A DNA stretch of 64,000 bases, taken from the NCBI RefSeq assembly GCF_031585635.1, contig NZ_CP134195.1, positions 2,790,001 through 2,854,000 of the forward strand, written 5' to 3'. Numbering within the stretch: position 1 is the first letter of the stretch; every line of letters starts with the position of its first letter. A program made the translations under genes and the position numbers. Shown in pieces: positions 47,498 to 56,249 of this stretch. The notes under the pieces are model-generated. The model was not told where the DNA came from. It searched no databases and saw nothing but the letters and a program-made list of their open reading frames with translations. Origin of the DNA: Paraburkholderia sp. FT54. GTDB taxonomy: Bacteria > Pseudomonadota > Gammaproteobacteria > Burkholderiales > Burkholderiaceae.

Positions 47498-48712
47498 ATG
47501 CGCTCGCGAATCGCCAAACGTCTCCCCCCCGATGCCGACAAGCTTGTCGGTCTCTCGCTCGCGCTTTTCGCGTCGGGCAGTCGCACCGAGGACCGCTTCT
47601 GGGAAGCGAAACTCGACGCGCTGCTGGCCAAGATCGTCCGCAACGCCAACCAGACTACCCTGGACGCCGCGCTCGATCACCTGCAGCAAAATCATCCCGA
47701 TGCCTACGGCGCGCTTGCCGATATGGCGGAAACCCACAGCGAGTCGTTCATCGTCGAACATGAAGGCGCGTCTTATGAGGCGCTGCTGATCGCCGCGCCG
47801 GTGCTCGCCTGGACGCGCTACATGATTCCGTCCGGCCCGCTCAAGGCCGACGCCGCCGACGCCCTGCGCGCGCACCTGCAAGCGCACGTGCTCGCGGCCA
47901 ACACGCGGGTCGCCATGGCGCCGTTCCTGTACAGCATCGATCAGCTGCCGCGTCATCATGTCGAAACCTGGCGCATTGCCCAGCAACTCACGCAGGCGGC
48001 CTTGGCCGGCAGCAACGTCAAGCTGAATTTCGGCGAGTTGCCGGAGACCTCGCCGATTCTGGCCGACCCGCGCTTCCTGCTGGCCGTCGTCGCGGCGCCG
48101 CTGGGCGAGCCGACGTTCCGCTGGCAGGAAGAAGAGCACGGCAGCCGGATCGAGCGCGGACAATGCCTTGAACAATGGGCCACGCAAGGCGGCGCCAATT
48201 TGTCGCTGGTGCTGCCCGGCTGCGAATTCGAGTGCCTGCTGCCGGATGCCTATTACTCGGCCTGCCGCGATGCCGACGAGCGCGTGCGCCCTCACACGGT
48301 ACGGACCGCCGTGCGCTATCTGTTCGACACGATCGGCGCGGCGCCGCAGGAGTTGCGCGCGGTTGTCGCGGGCTTCGGCGAACGCCGCATCGACGAATAC
48401 AGAGTTGGGTTCACGCGCCGCGGCAGCAATGATGTGATCTACGGCGTCGTGTGGCCGCTGTACGGTCGCGAGAACGGCGAGCCGGGCATCGACGAAGAAC
48501 CGCAGGAAACCGCCGCGTCGGACGATCCGCTCGAAGAAATCGTCGCGTTGCTCAAGGAAACCGGCGTCGCCGAAGTGCGCCGACACGCCGGCCGCTTCGA
48601 GCCGGAATACTGCGACGACTGCGGCGTACCGCTCTATGCCGACCCGCTCGGCGAAATCGTCCATGCCGAAATGCCGGAGGACGCGGAACCCGCGCAGCCG
48701 CACTTCCATTGA
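47498..48712 (+). CDS. DUF2863 family protein
   Basis: The product is 404 residues, intact and soluble. The N-terminal half is helical (KRLPPDADKLVGLSLALFAS). Central segments such as FLYSIDQLPRHHVETWRIAQ and VLPGCEFECLLPDAYYSACR, and the end EPEYCDDCGVPLYADPLGEI with a CxxC pair, match the DUF2863 proteins I recall from beta-proteobacteria. Function is unknown; the CxxC could bind metal. It ends at a strong terminator (48753-48782). Confidence 0.82.
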   Translation: MRSRIAKRLPPDADKLVGLSLALFASGSRTEDRFWEAKLDALLAKIVRNANQTTLDAALDHLQQNHPDAYGALADMAETHSESFIVEHEGASYEALLIAAPVLAWTRYMIPSGPLKADAADALRAHLQAHVLAANTRVAMAPFLYSIDQLPRHHVETWRIAQQLTQAALAGSNVKLNFGELPETSPILADPRFLLAVVAAPLGEPTFRWQEEEHGSRIERGQCLEQWATQGGANLSLVLPGCEFECLLPDAYYSACRDADERVRPHTVRTAVRYLFDTIGAAPQELRAVVAGFGERRIDEYRVGFTRRGSNDVIYGVVWPLYGRENGEPGIDEEPQETAASDDPLEEIVALLKETGVAEVRRHAGRFEPEYCDDCGVPLYADPLGEIVHAEMPEDAEPAQPHFH

Positions 48713-48752
48713 TCATCGCCGCCGGCGCGTTCTGCGCGTCGGAGTCGACATT

Positions 48753-48782
48753 AAAAGCCCCGCCTGCGCGCGGGGCTTTTTT
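48753..48782 (+). terminator. Rho-independent terminator after the DUF2863 gene
   Basis: Ten-base stem AAAAGCCCCG / CGGGGCTTTT followed by TT, 40 bases past the stop codon. Confidence 0.85.
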
Positions 48783-48946
48783 GCGCCGGCTCATTTTTAC
48801 GTCATTCCTCCTATGCCTTTTGGACAGGCCGTCAAGTTGAAGGGAATTTGTCATCATAGGAACGGCGACGCATCGCAAACGCATCCGGCTCTTACGCGCC
48901 GAGCGCACGCATCGCGCCACTTCGCCCGACTCATCTGGAGACATGC

Positions 48947-49822
48947 ATGCGATTCTCGATACTCAACTCAGACGCGGAACGTCGTGACGGACTCAAAGCA
49001 CTGCTGCGGCAAATTGACCGTCTGGCGCGTTTCAACGAGGCACAAGACTGGCGTCAGGTTGAACGCACGCTCAAGCGTCAGCGGCCCGACCTGCTCGCGA
49101 TCGATTGGCAGGACTGGATGTCGGTCGCGGATATTCGCCATCTGCTCAGCCATTACCCCGATCTGCGCATTGCCGTGCTCACCGATCAGATCTCGCCGGT
49201 CGCCGTGCGAGATCTCATGGACGAAGGCGTGCTCGGCGTCGTGCCGCGCGACACCGATCCTTGTCTGATCGTGCGCGCGTTTGAAATGGTGCTGCTGGGC
49301 GGTCACTATGTGCCGCCCGGCGCGCTGGCGCTCGATCCTCCGCTACCGCCGGACATCGCCATCCGGCCGTTCGACGAGAAGAGCCCGCCGCCGCGCCGCA
49401 CCAGATTCGCCAACGGCCTGTCGCCCCGGCAGCAGCAGATCATGCGCTGCGTCCACATGGGAAGCACCAACAAGATGATCGCGCGCACCCTGGGCATCAG
49501 CGAAGGCACCGTCAAGATCCATCTGACCAGCATATTCCAGCAGCTCGGCGCGCCGAATCGCGCGGCCGCGGTCGCGCTTTACAACGGCTGGCTGTCGAAC
49601 CATTTGCAAGTCCTGCGCAACGACGGCGAAGGCCCGGTCCGCCCGATCATGGGACAACCCGGTGTGGTGCCGTTGCGGCGCCGAGTGCGGCGGCGCTTCC
49701 AGTATCCGTTGCCAGCTAACGACACGGCGGCCCGATTGCCGATGGCGGCCGAACCGGGCGCGCCATATGGCGACGCGCCGGCCGCCGGACCGGCCGACCC
49801 GGTCGCACCAGGCCTTGCATGA
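48947..49822 (+). CDS. LuxR/NarL-family response-regulator-like protein
   Basis: The product is 291 residues. The receiver-like domain (1-125) keeps an Asp at position 53 (LLAIDWQDW) and the overall fold. The usual acidic pair at the N-terminus is reduced, and the conserved Lys is Arg (GVVPRDT), so it may be phosphorylation-independent. The LuxR helix-turn-helix is clear at about 157-215 (LSPRQQQIMRCVHMGSTNKM then IARTLGISEGTVKIHLTSIF). A Pro/Ala/Arg-rich tail of about 60 residues follows. No sensor kinase is adjacent. Confidence 0.88.
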   Translation: MRFSILNSDAERRDGLKALLRQIDRLARFNEAQDWRQVERTLKRQRPDLLAIDWQDWMSVADIRHLLSHYPDLRIAVLTDQISPVAVRDLMDEGVLGVVPRDTDPCLIVRAFEMVLLGGHYVPPGALALDPPLPPDIAIRPFDEKSPPPRRTRFANGLSPRQQQIMRCVHMGSTNKMIARTLGISEGTVKIHLTSIFQQLGAPNRAAAVALYNGWLSNHLQVLRNDGEGPVRPIMGQPGVVPLRRRVRRRFQYPLPANDTAARLPMAAEPGAPYGDAPAAGPADPVAPGLA

Positions 49823-49925
49823 ACGCAGCCGGCGCGCGCAACGGAATCCGGGCGAGCACTGACCGGCAGCGTTTGCGCCTGCTGGCATGGAATCCGCTCA
49901 CACCTTTTCTCGTCCAACGAGTAAT

Positions 49926-50609
49926 ATGAGACTCATGGGTTTCCTCTACACACCGCTTCCGTTCTGGGTCGCTGTCGGTGGCTGGATCGCCACTGCGATA
50001 GTGGTCGCGCTCGCACTGTGGAAAAATCCTTTCAAACGACTTCAGGACGGCACACTGCAGCATGTCTGGCTTGCGATCATCGTCGCAGTGTCGGTGCTGT
50101 GGGCAAGTAATGCATGGCTCGACGACGGCACCGTCATGCATCTGCTCGGCGCCACGCTGGTCGTCACGTTATTCGACTGGGCGCTGGCGTTGATCGCCAT
50201 GGCGGTGGTCACGGGTCTTGCCGCCGTCATCTTCGATGCCCCCTGGCAGGGCATCGCGCTAACGTTCCTCGTGTACGGTGCGCTGCCGGTCGGCATTTCC
50301 ACATTGCTTCAGCGCATCAGCATCGCGTGGCTGCCACGCAATCTCTTCATGTTCATCCTCGGCCAAGGTTTTGTCTCGCCTGCCATCGCCGTGTCGCTCA
50401 CGGCCGCCGCCGCCCTCGGCATTCATATCGCGCTCGCCGACGGTTCGATGACCGTAGTGCCCGCGGGCTACGCTTTCAGTGTGTTTCTACTTGCCATCGG
50501 GGAATCCTGGTTCACTGGCATGTCGACGGCATTGATCGCGGTCTACCGCCCTGCGTGGGTCACCACTTATGATGTGCGCAGATACCGACTCGGCGGACCA
50601 CGCACCTGA
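49926..50609 (+). CDS. CbiM-like membrane protein (ECF-type permease family)
   Basis: The product is 227 residues with six hydrophobic helices (VAVGGWIATAIVVALALW; VWLAIIVAVSVLWASNAWL; ALALIAMAVVTGLAAVIF and others). The pattern resembles the CbiM/COG3235 energy-coupling-factor permeases for cobalt/nickel. It lacks the MHIxEG N-terminal metal-binding motif of true CbiM and has no CbiN, CbiQ or CbiO neighbours. Transport role and substrate are uncertain. An ATG at 49935 is an alternative start. Confidence 0.65.
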   Translation: MRLMGFLYTPLPFWVAVGGWIATAIVVALALWKNPFKRLQDGTLQHVWLAIIVAVSVLWASNAWLDDGTVMHLLGATLVVTLFDWALALIAMAVVTGLAAVIFDAPWQGIALTFLVYGALPVGISTLLQRISIAWLPRNLFMFILGQGFVSPAIAVSLTAAAALGIHIALADGSMTVVPAGYAFSVFLLAIGESWFTGMSTALIAVYRPAWVTTYDVRRYRLGGPRT

Positions 50610-50776
50610 CACTCGCGCGGACACTGAACGCGTACCAACGGCGATTAGCGACTCGCCCACGTCGAGCCGTGGGGCTCGCACTACCAACAGGACAAAATAT
50701 TTGTGTCAGGATTGAACTCCACCCTCTCGCCGGGCATCTTACGTGCCTCATGTCTGATTAGCGTTTAACGAACTAG

Positions 50777-51433
50777 ATGGATCGCACCAACGTACCGCGC
50801 CGATTGCTGCGGTTGCTCGGCCGGTTGGCAACATGTGCGGCGAGTCTCTCGCTCATATGCTCTGCTCCCGCATTCGCCGATCAACTCGAGCAGCACAACG
50901 ATCTCGTCAACAAATTTGTCAATGACATGCATGCGGACCCGCTCGTGGCGGACTGCGCAGCTCATGGCAACTTTGTGGCCAGCACGTCGACCGCCTTCGA
51001 CCATGTCGAATTTCCACCTAGCTCGTTTGACAGCATGCATGCGTCGGTCACGCCGTGGAACGATTCGTTCGACGAGGGCAAGCAGCGCGTCAAGGTAGAC
51101 AACATCGTCACCGTCGAAGGGCTCGGCATCCGCCAGAGCGGCGGCGGCGATCCTGCCGATCTGAAATTCCGCTGTGGCTATGTCGGCGCGCAGATGCTGG
51201 CGTTCAGCTGGAACGATCCGGTGCCGGCGGCCCGCGCGCGCAGTTCGGAACCCTCGGGTTCGCGAGCGTCGTCGGGCAAGCATAAGAGCGCCAAAGGCAA
51301 GCATTCGGCGAGCGGCAACACGACGAAGAAGGCAACCACGAAGTCTTCCAAACCCAGTTCGGGCAAATCGTCGCGAACGGGTTCGAGCAAAGCAACCGCG
51401 AAGAAGACACCGGCGAAAAAGAAAACTCAATAG
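50777..51433 (+). CDS. BspC-like secreted protein with a basic Lys/Ser tail
   Basis: The product is 218 residues. The signal peptide ends near residue 34 (CSAPAFA-D). A compact domain follows, about 35-150 (LEQHNDLVNKFVNDMHADPL; DLKFRCGYVGAQMLAFSWND) with two cysteines, resembling proteins annotated as BspC-domain in Paraburkholderia. From about 155 to the end the chain is almost only Ser, Lys, Ala, Thr and Gly, like a histone H1 tail. Export plus such a tail suggests binding to an anionic polymer such as DNA or surface polysaccharide; this is inference. A strong terminator follows. Confidence 0.7.
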   Translation: MDRTNVPRRLLRLLGRLATCAASLSLICSAPAFADQLEQHNDLVNKFVNDMHADPLVADCAAHGNFVASTSTAFDHVEFPPSSFDSMHASVTPWNDSFDEGKQRVKVDNIVTVEGLGIRQSGGGDPADLKFRCGYVGAQMLAFSWNDPVPAARARSSEPSGSRASSGKHKSAKGKHSASGNTTKKATTKSSKPSSGKSSRTGSSKATAKKTPAKKKTQ

Positions 51434-51491
51434 CGGCTCGCGCTCGTGGCATCAGTTCGCCAGCGCTGCGGGTAAAACACGCGCCCCAATG

Positions 51492-51531
51492 AAAACGAGG
51501 CACACGCTGTGAAGCGTGCGCCTCGTTTTTT
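51492..51531. terminator. Bidirectional terminator
   Basis: Long stem AAAACGAGGC-A-CACGC / GCGTG-C-GCCTCGTTTT with a 6-base loop, ending TTTTTT. It separates the BspC-like gene from the converging carboxypeptidase gene. Confidence 0.88.
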
Positions 51532-51545
51532 ATGCGCAGCGATGT

Positions 51546-52700
51546 TCAGGCAAATGTTTCCACGTGCCGCAAGATCGCCTGCAGCATCGCGGCGCCGAGC
51601 GACGCGCTACGCTCGCCGTTCCAGCCCACCCGTTCGTCGGGCAGATTGGCGTTGTCCTTGAACGGCATCTCGAGAGTCAGCGACAGGCAGCCGAATTCGT
51701 TGCCGATGTACTTCGACGCCAGCTTCAGTGCATCCTCGCGATACTTGCTCGCGGCGTAGCCGTACTTGTCCTGGAAATCAGGGCTTGCCTGCTTGAACGC
51801 TTCGATGAACGCTTTCTGCTCCTGCCCCTGCCGCTCGGTAAAGCCCGGCAGCATTTCGGAGCCGGCCACGAACACATAGGGCAGCGCCTCGTCGCCGTGG
51901 ATATCGAAGAACAGGTCACAACCTGTCGCATGAATCGCGTCGCGCACCACCAGCACCTCGGGGCTGCGCTCGGCATCCGGCTCCATCCATTCGCGATTCA
52001 GATTCGCGCCGGCCGCATTCGTGCGCAGATTGCCGTGCACGCTGCCGTCCGGATTCATGTTCGGCACGATGTAGAAGACGGCGTGATCGTAGAGCTTGCG
52101 CGCGACCGGGTCGCCTGCCCAATCGCCCCAGCCCGCGAGCCGCTTTACGAGACCCTCGATAAACCATTCGGCCATCGTCTCGCCAGGATGCTGGCGCGCG
52201 ATCAGCCAGATTTTCTTTCTGGCCGTGTCGCCGGTTTGCGGCGTGCCGAGCGTGAGCAGCGACATGGGCCGCCCTTCGACGGTCGTGCCCAATTCCGTCA
52301 GCGTCGCCTGCGGCATCTGCTGCACCGCGCCGAGAAACTCCGAATGGCGCTCCTCGCTGTACGGCTCGAAGTACGCGTAGTAAATGCGGTCGAAATCCGG
52401 CGTGTGGTCGATCGTCAGCACACGGCCGTCGTACGACGTGGGCACGCGAAACCAGTTCACGCGGTCATAGCTCGCCACCGCCTGATAGTCGCGCCAGCCT
52501 TCGGCGAAGGCACACGCGGCCGCATTCTCGAAGGTCATCACGCAGCGCTCGCCCGCCGCGCCGGACACGCGGAAATAAAACCACTGCGCGAACTCGGCAT
52601 GGCTGTCCGGCCGCACGCGCAAACGGATATTGCCCGCGTCTTCGCAGGACAGCACTTCGATCGCACCCGCGTCGAAGTTGCTCGTAATCGATAACGTCAT
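51546..52700 (-). CDS. M14-family cytosolic-type zinc carboxypeptidase
   Basis: The product is 384 residues with no signal peptide. The N-terminal half is a beta domain of the cytosolic carboxypeptidase (CCP/AGBL) type. The peptidase domain shows the zinc motif HPGE in IARQHPGETMAEWFIEGLVK, NMNPDGSVHGNLRTNAAGAN for substrate binding and FFDIHGDEALPYVF for the third zinc His. Eukaryotic relatives trim glutamates from tubulin; the bacterial substrate is unknown. A GGGAAG ribosome site precedes the start. Confidence 0.9.
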   Translation of the reverse strand: MTLSITSNFDAGAIEVLSCEDAGNIRLRVRPDSHAEFAQWFYFRVSGAAGERCVMTFENAAACAFAEGWRDYQAVASYDRVNWFRVPTSYDGRVLTIDHTPDFDRIYYAYFEPYSEERHSEFLGAVQQMPQATLTELGTTVEGRPMSLLTLGTPQTGDTARKKIWLIARQHPGETMAEWFIEGLVKRLAGWGDWAGDPVARKLYDHAVFYIVPNMNPDGSVHGNLRTNAAGANLNREWMEPDAERSPEVLVVRDAIHATGCDLFFDIHGDEALPYVFVAGSEMLPGFTERQGQEQKAFIEAFKQASPDFQDKYGYAASKYREDALKLASKYIGNEFGCLSLTLEMPFKDNANLPDERVGWNGERSASLGAAMLQAILRHVETFA

Positions 52701-52735
52701 GATGTTCTTCCCTGCTTCTATGCGTGGCGTGCCGC

Positions 52736-53518
52736 TTATTCAGCAACGCGGCGGCGGAATACGTAAGTGGAATCGTTCGAGGCTCCGGCGTCGAACGCGT
52801 AGCCTTCGGAGTCGAAGTCCTTCAGTTGCTCGGGCTGGTTCAGGCGGTTTTCCACCGCATAACGCGCCATCAGGCCGCGCGCGCGCTTTGCATGAAAGCT
52901 GATGATCTTGTAGCGGCCGCCCTTCCAGTCCTCGAACACGGGCGTGATGATCGGTGCTTCGAGCAGCTTCGGCTTGACCGACTTGAAGTACTCGCCCGAT
53001 GCGCAATTCACCAGCACGCGCGATGCCGCCGCATTCTTCTTCAATTGCGCATTCAACGCCTGCGTGATCCGTTCGCCCCAGAACGCGTACAGATCCTTGC
53101 CGCGCGGATTAGCGAAGCGCGTCCCCATTTCGAGCCGGTAAGGCTGCAGCAGATCGAGCGGACGCAGCAAGCCATACAGGCCGGACAACACGCGCACGTG
53201 ATTCTGCGCATAGTCCAGATCCGCCGATGACAGCGTCTTCGCGTTCAAGCCCTCGTACACGTCGCCATTGAACGCCAACACCGCCTGCTTGGCGTTGTGC
53301 GTGCCGAACTTGGGCGACCACTCCGCGTAACGCTGGAAATTGAGCTGCGCGAGCTGATCCGAAATGTCCATCAGGGAGGCGATCTGCTGCGGCGACAAAC
53401 GACGCAATCCGCCGATCAATTCGGCCGCGTCGTCGACAAAATCGGGGATCGTGTGTTTTTTGACGTGAGGCGGGTTTTCGTAGTCGAGCGATTTCGCCGG
53501 CGACAGAACGATTATCAT
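52736..53518 (-). CDS. yaaA: YaaA, peroxide-stress protein
   Basis: The product is 260 residues, full length. Family motifs include [17 protein letters not shown] at the N-terminus, [50 protein letters not shown] and [12 protein letters not shown]. In E. coli YaaA is OxyR-controlled, lowers free iron during peroxide stress and binds DNA. It lies 35 bases from the M14 carboxypeptidase gene, same strand, and may share its transcript. Confidence 0.94.
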   Translation of the reverse strand: MIIVLSPAKSLDYENPPHVKKHTIPDFVDDAAELIGGLRRLSPQQIASLMDISDQLAQLNFQRYAEWSPKFGTHNAKQAVLAFNGDVYEGLNAKTLSSADLDYAQNHVRVLSGLYGLLRPLDLLQPYRLEMGTRFANPRGKDLYAFWGERITQALNAQLKKNAAASRVLVNCASGEYFKSVKPKLLEAPIITPVFEDWKGGRYKIISFHAKRARGLMARYAVENRLNQPEQLKDFDSEGYAFDAGASNDSTYVFRRRVAE

Positions 53519-53575
53519 AGAGGCTTGCAGGCACGCCGTGCCTGGCGGTCAAAGACGAAAGCCAGATTGTAACGA

Positions 53576-54073
53576 ATGCCCGGTTCCCATGCCTCACCTG
53601 ACGCTTTGCGCGTCGTCCTCGATTCCAATGTGTGGATCGACATTCTCGTGTTCGACGACCCGCACACGCGGCCGATCGCGGCCGCGCTCGAAAGCGGTGC
53701 GCTGGCCGCGCTGATCGATGCCCGCTGCCTCGCCGAACTCGCCTATGTGCTGGACTACCCGCAATTCGTGCATCGGAATGTGGACAAGGCGGCGGCGCTG
53801 GCGGTCGTCGCGCGGCTCGCGCAGCTGGTCGAACCCGAGGCGCAAGCGGAAGACGCCAGGCCCTTGCCCAAATGCAAAGACCGCGACGACCAGAAGTTTC
53901 TCGAGCTCGCGCACGCCGCACAGGCCGACTGGCTGGTTTCAAAGGATCGCGCGGTATTGAAGCTGGCCAGGCGGATTGCGCGTGACTTCGGCTTTCAGAT
54001 CGCGCAGCCGGCGCCGTTCGTCGCCGCCATCGGCATGTCGCTGAGCGCCGCCAGCGAGCCTTTAACCGCATGA
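53576..54073 (+). CDS. PIN-domain protein, putative toxin (COG1569-like)
   Basis: The product is 165 residues. PIN nuclease acidic residues are visible: Asp in LRVVLDSNVWIDILVF, Glu in DARCLAELAYVL, and Asp residues in CKDRDDQKFLELAHAAQADW and LVSKDRAV. The family is annotated as a putative toxin-antitoxin toxin, but no antitoxin-like small gene is adjacent upstream or downstream, so a solitary RNA-processing role is equally possible. It is divergent from yaaA. Confidence 0.85.
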   Translation: MPGSHASPDALRVVLDSNVWIDILVFDDPHTRPIAAALESGALAALIDARCLAELAYVLDYPQFVHRNVDKAAALAVVARLAQLVEPEAQAEDARPLPKCKDRDDQKFLELAHAAQADWLVSKDRAVLKLARRIARDFGFQIAQPAPFVAAIGMSLSAASEPLTA

Positions 54074-54214
54074 CCCGCCAGCCGCATGGCCTTGGCCAGA
54101 CGGCTAACGCGAGCTCCATGGCGCGCACAGCGCGCCGCGATTCCCTACAATCAGGCTTCGCCGTTTCAAACGACGCCTTTGTCTAACTCACTTGCCCACG
54201 CTCCGGACAGCGCC

Positions 54215-55387
54215 ATGAATGCACCGCACGACACGCCCACGAGTCCCACGTTCCCGTCTCGCCTGCCGGACGTCGGCACGACGATTTTCACCGTGATGAG
54301 CGCGCTCGCCGCCGAAAAAGGCGCGGTGAATCTGGGTCAGGGCTTTCCCGATTTCAGCTGCGATCCGCGCATTGTCGACGCCGTCGCAAACGCCATGCGC
54401 GAGGGTCACAACCAGTATCCGCCGATGGCCGGCGCCGCGCCGCTGCGTCAGGCGATCTCGGACAAGATCGCGAACCTGTACGGTCGCCGCTACGAGGCCA
54501 CCAGCGAAATCACCGTCACGGCGGGCGCGACTCAAGCGTTGCTGACGGCGATTCTGTGCACGGTCCACCCGGGCGACGAAGTGATCGTGATCGAACCGAC
54601 CTACGACAGTTACCTGCCGTCCATCGAACTGGCCGGCGGCAAGCCGGTTTTTGTCACGCTCGACGCGCCCGACTACGCCATTCCGTTCGACAAACTGGCT
54701 GCCGCGATCACGCCGAAAACGCGGCTCCTGCTGATCAACACGCCGCACAATCCGACCGGCACGGTCTGGCGCGCGGAGGACATGCGCAAGCTCGAAGAGA
54801 TCGTGCGCGGCACCAACGTGCTGATCCTGTCCGACGAAGTGTATGAACACATGGTCTACGACGGCGCGCCGCACGAGAGCGTGGCCCGCTATCCGGAACT
54901 GGCGCAGCGCAGTTTCGTGGTGTCGAGCTTCGGCAAGACCTATCACGTGACGGGCTGGAAGGTCGGTTACGTGGCCGCGCCCGCCACGCTCACCGCGGAG
55001 TTCCGCAAGGTGCATCAGTTCAACGTGTTCACGGTCAACACGCCGATGCAGATCGGCCTTGCCGACTACATGAAAGACCCGGCGCCGTATCTCGACCTGC
55101 CGGCGTTTTATCAGAAGAAGCGCGACTTCTTCCGCGCCGGCCTCGCGAACTCGCGCTTCAAGCTGTTGCCGTGCACGGGCACGTACTTTCAGTGCGTCGA
55201 CTATTCGGCGATCAGCGACTTGCCCGAAGCCGAATTCGCGCAATGGCTGACCGGCGAGATGGGCGTCGCGGCTATTCCGGTCTCGGCGTTCTATCACGAG
55301 GCCCATGAGTCGGGCGTGGTGCGCTTCTGCTTCGCCAAGCAGGAAAGCACGCTCGCCACCGCGCTCGAGCGGCTGGCGCGCCTCTAG
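54215..55387 (+). CDS. Methionine-type PLP aminotransferase (YbdL-like)
   Basis: The product is 390 residues from the ATG at 54215; the open frame upstream lacks support. It is a class I/II aminotransferase with NLGQGFPDFSCDPRIVDAVA, the PLP contacts in INTPHNPTGTVW and LSDEVYEHMVYDG, and the Schiff-base Lys in SSFGKTYHVTGWKVGYVAAP. The FPDF and YHVTGWK wording matches E. coli YbdL, which prefers methionine and aromatic amino acids. It stands alone, converging with the GST gene. Confidence 0.9.
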   Translation: MNAPHDTPTSPTFPSRLPDVGTTIFTVMSALAAEKGAVNLGQGFPDFSCDPRIVDAVANAMREGHNQYPPMAGAAPLRQAISDKIANLYGRRYEATSEITVTAGATQALLTAILCTVHPGDEVIVIEPTYDSYLPSIELAGGKPVFVTLDAPDYAIPFDKLAAAITPKTRLLLINTPHNPTGTVWRAEDMRKLEEIVRGTNVLILSDEVYEHMVYDGAPHESVARYPELAQRSFVVSSFGKTYHVTGWKVGYVAAPATLTAEFRKVHQFNVFTVNTPMQIGLADYMKDPAPYLDLPAFYQKKRDFFRAGLANSRFKLLPCTGTYFQCVDYSAISDLPEAEFAQWLTGEMGVAAIPVSAFYHEAHESGVVRFCFAKQESTLATALERLARL

Positions 55388-55493
55388 CATGCCCCGCGCG
55401 ATGCTGCGAACGAACCTACGTTCCCCGCTATCGCGCGCAGCGGCCAAGGCTTGCGTGACACACCCTGGTTCGCTTTCTTCCGTGCAACGCCCG

Positions 55494-56141
55494 TCAAGCC
55501 GGGCGCGACGCGGCGATATGCGCCTTGCGGTCCTCAGTCACACGCTGCGCGGCCGGCCGGGGGTGGATCGCCTTCACGTAGCTCTTCCAGTCGATGCCGG
55601 CGTCGAGCAGAAAATCGCGGCCGTAGATGGCCTGCGTCGCCATGCCCACCAGCGGCAAGCTCACATAGCCGGCCGTATCCGCCACGCTGAAACGCTCGCC
55701 GCTCAGATACGGTCCGAACTTCGCGATCCGTTTGAAGCCGGCAATGTGATGCTTGAGCAGCTTCTCGACGCGCCCTTTGGTCGCGTCGGTCACGGTGCCG
55801 CCGAAGAACGCTTCCTTGTAGAGATTGCGCGCCGTCAGTTCGAGATGCACGTCGACGAACATGATCAGCTCGCGCTCCTTGGCCGCTTCCCATGGGTCGG
55901 CGGAAAAAATCGCCTTGTCGGGAAAACGCGCGGCCAGATACTCGACAATGCATTGCGATTCGCACAGGTCGCCGTCTTCAGTCTGCAGATAAGGCACCTT
56001 GCCGAGCGGCGAGTGCTCGAGCATCGCCTCGTCCTGGCTCGGCTTCACCGACACTTCCTCGAACGGAATGCCATGTTCGAGCAGCACGAACTTCACTTTG
56101 TTGTAATAGTTCGAGAGCGCGAAACCGCACAGCTTGATCAT
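55494..56141 (-). CDS. Glutathione S-transferase family protein
   Basis: The product is 215 residues from the ATG at 56141, with an AAGGAGA ribosome site. The thioredoxin-like N-terminal domain (IKLCGFALSNYYNKVKFVLL) has the cis-Pro loop GKVPYL and the glutathione contact ESQCIVEYL. An all-helical C-terminal domain follows (LSGERFSVADTAGYVSLPLV). Ser and Tyr residues near position 10 are candidate catalytic groups. It is divergent from the 3-hydroxyacyl-CoA dehydrogenase gene. Confidence 0.9.
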   Translation of the reverse strand: MIKLCGFALSNYYNKVKFVLLEHGIPFEEVSVKPSQDEAMLEHSPLGKVPYLQTEDGDLCESQCIVEYLAARFPDKAIFSADPWEAAKERELIMFVDVHLELTARNLYKEAFFGGTVTDATKGRVEKLLKHHIAGFKRIAKFGPYLSGERFSVADTAGYVSLPLVGMATQAIYGRDFLLDAGIDWKSYVKAIHPRPAAQRVTEDRKAHIAASRPA

Positions 56142-56222
56142 CGGGTGTCTCCTTCCTTCGAGTTGTGTGCGACCGCCCATCGACGTCAAGGCAGCCGCCT
56201 TCGAGCAATCATCCAGTAAATT

Positions 56223-56234
56223 GCACGATCGTGC
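56223..56234. promoter_or_regulatory. Perfect 12-bp palindrome GCACGATCGTGC before the 3-hydroxyacyl-CoA dehydrogenase gene
   Basis: It lies 16 bases before the ATG at 56250, next to TATTCT/TAAAAT sequences, at the head of the CoA-gene cluster and in the divergent gap with the GST gene. It has the look of a TetR/GntR-type operator. No cognate regulator gene is in view. Confidence 0.45.
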
Positions 56235-56249
56235 TATTCTAAAATAACC

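Noticed and set aside
53519..54073. Toxin-antitoxin pair at the PIN gene
   Set aside because: No small antitoxin-like frame is adjacent, so only the PIN protein is reported.
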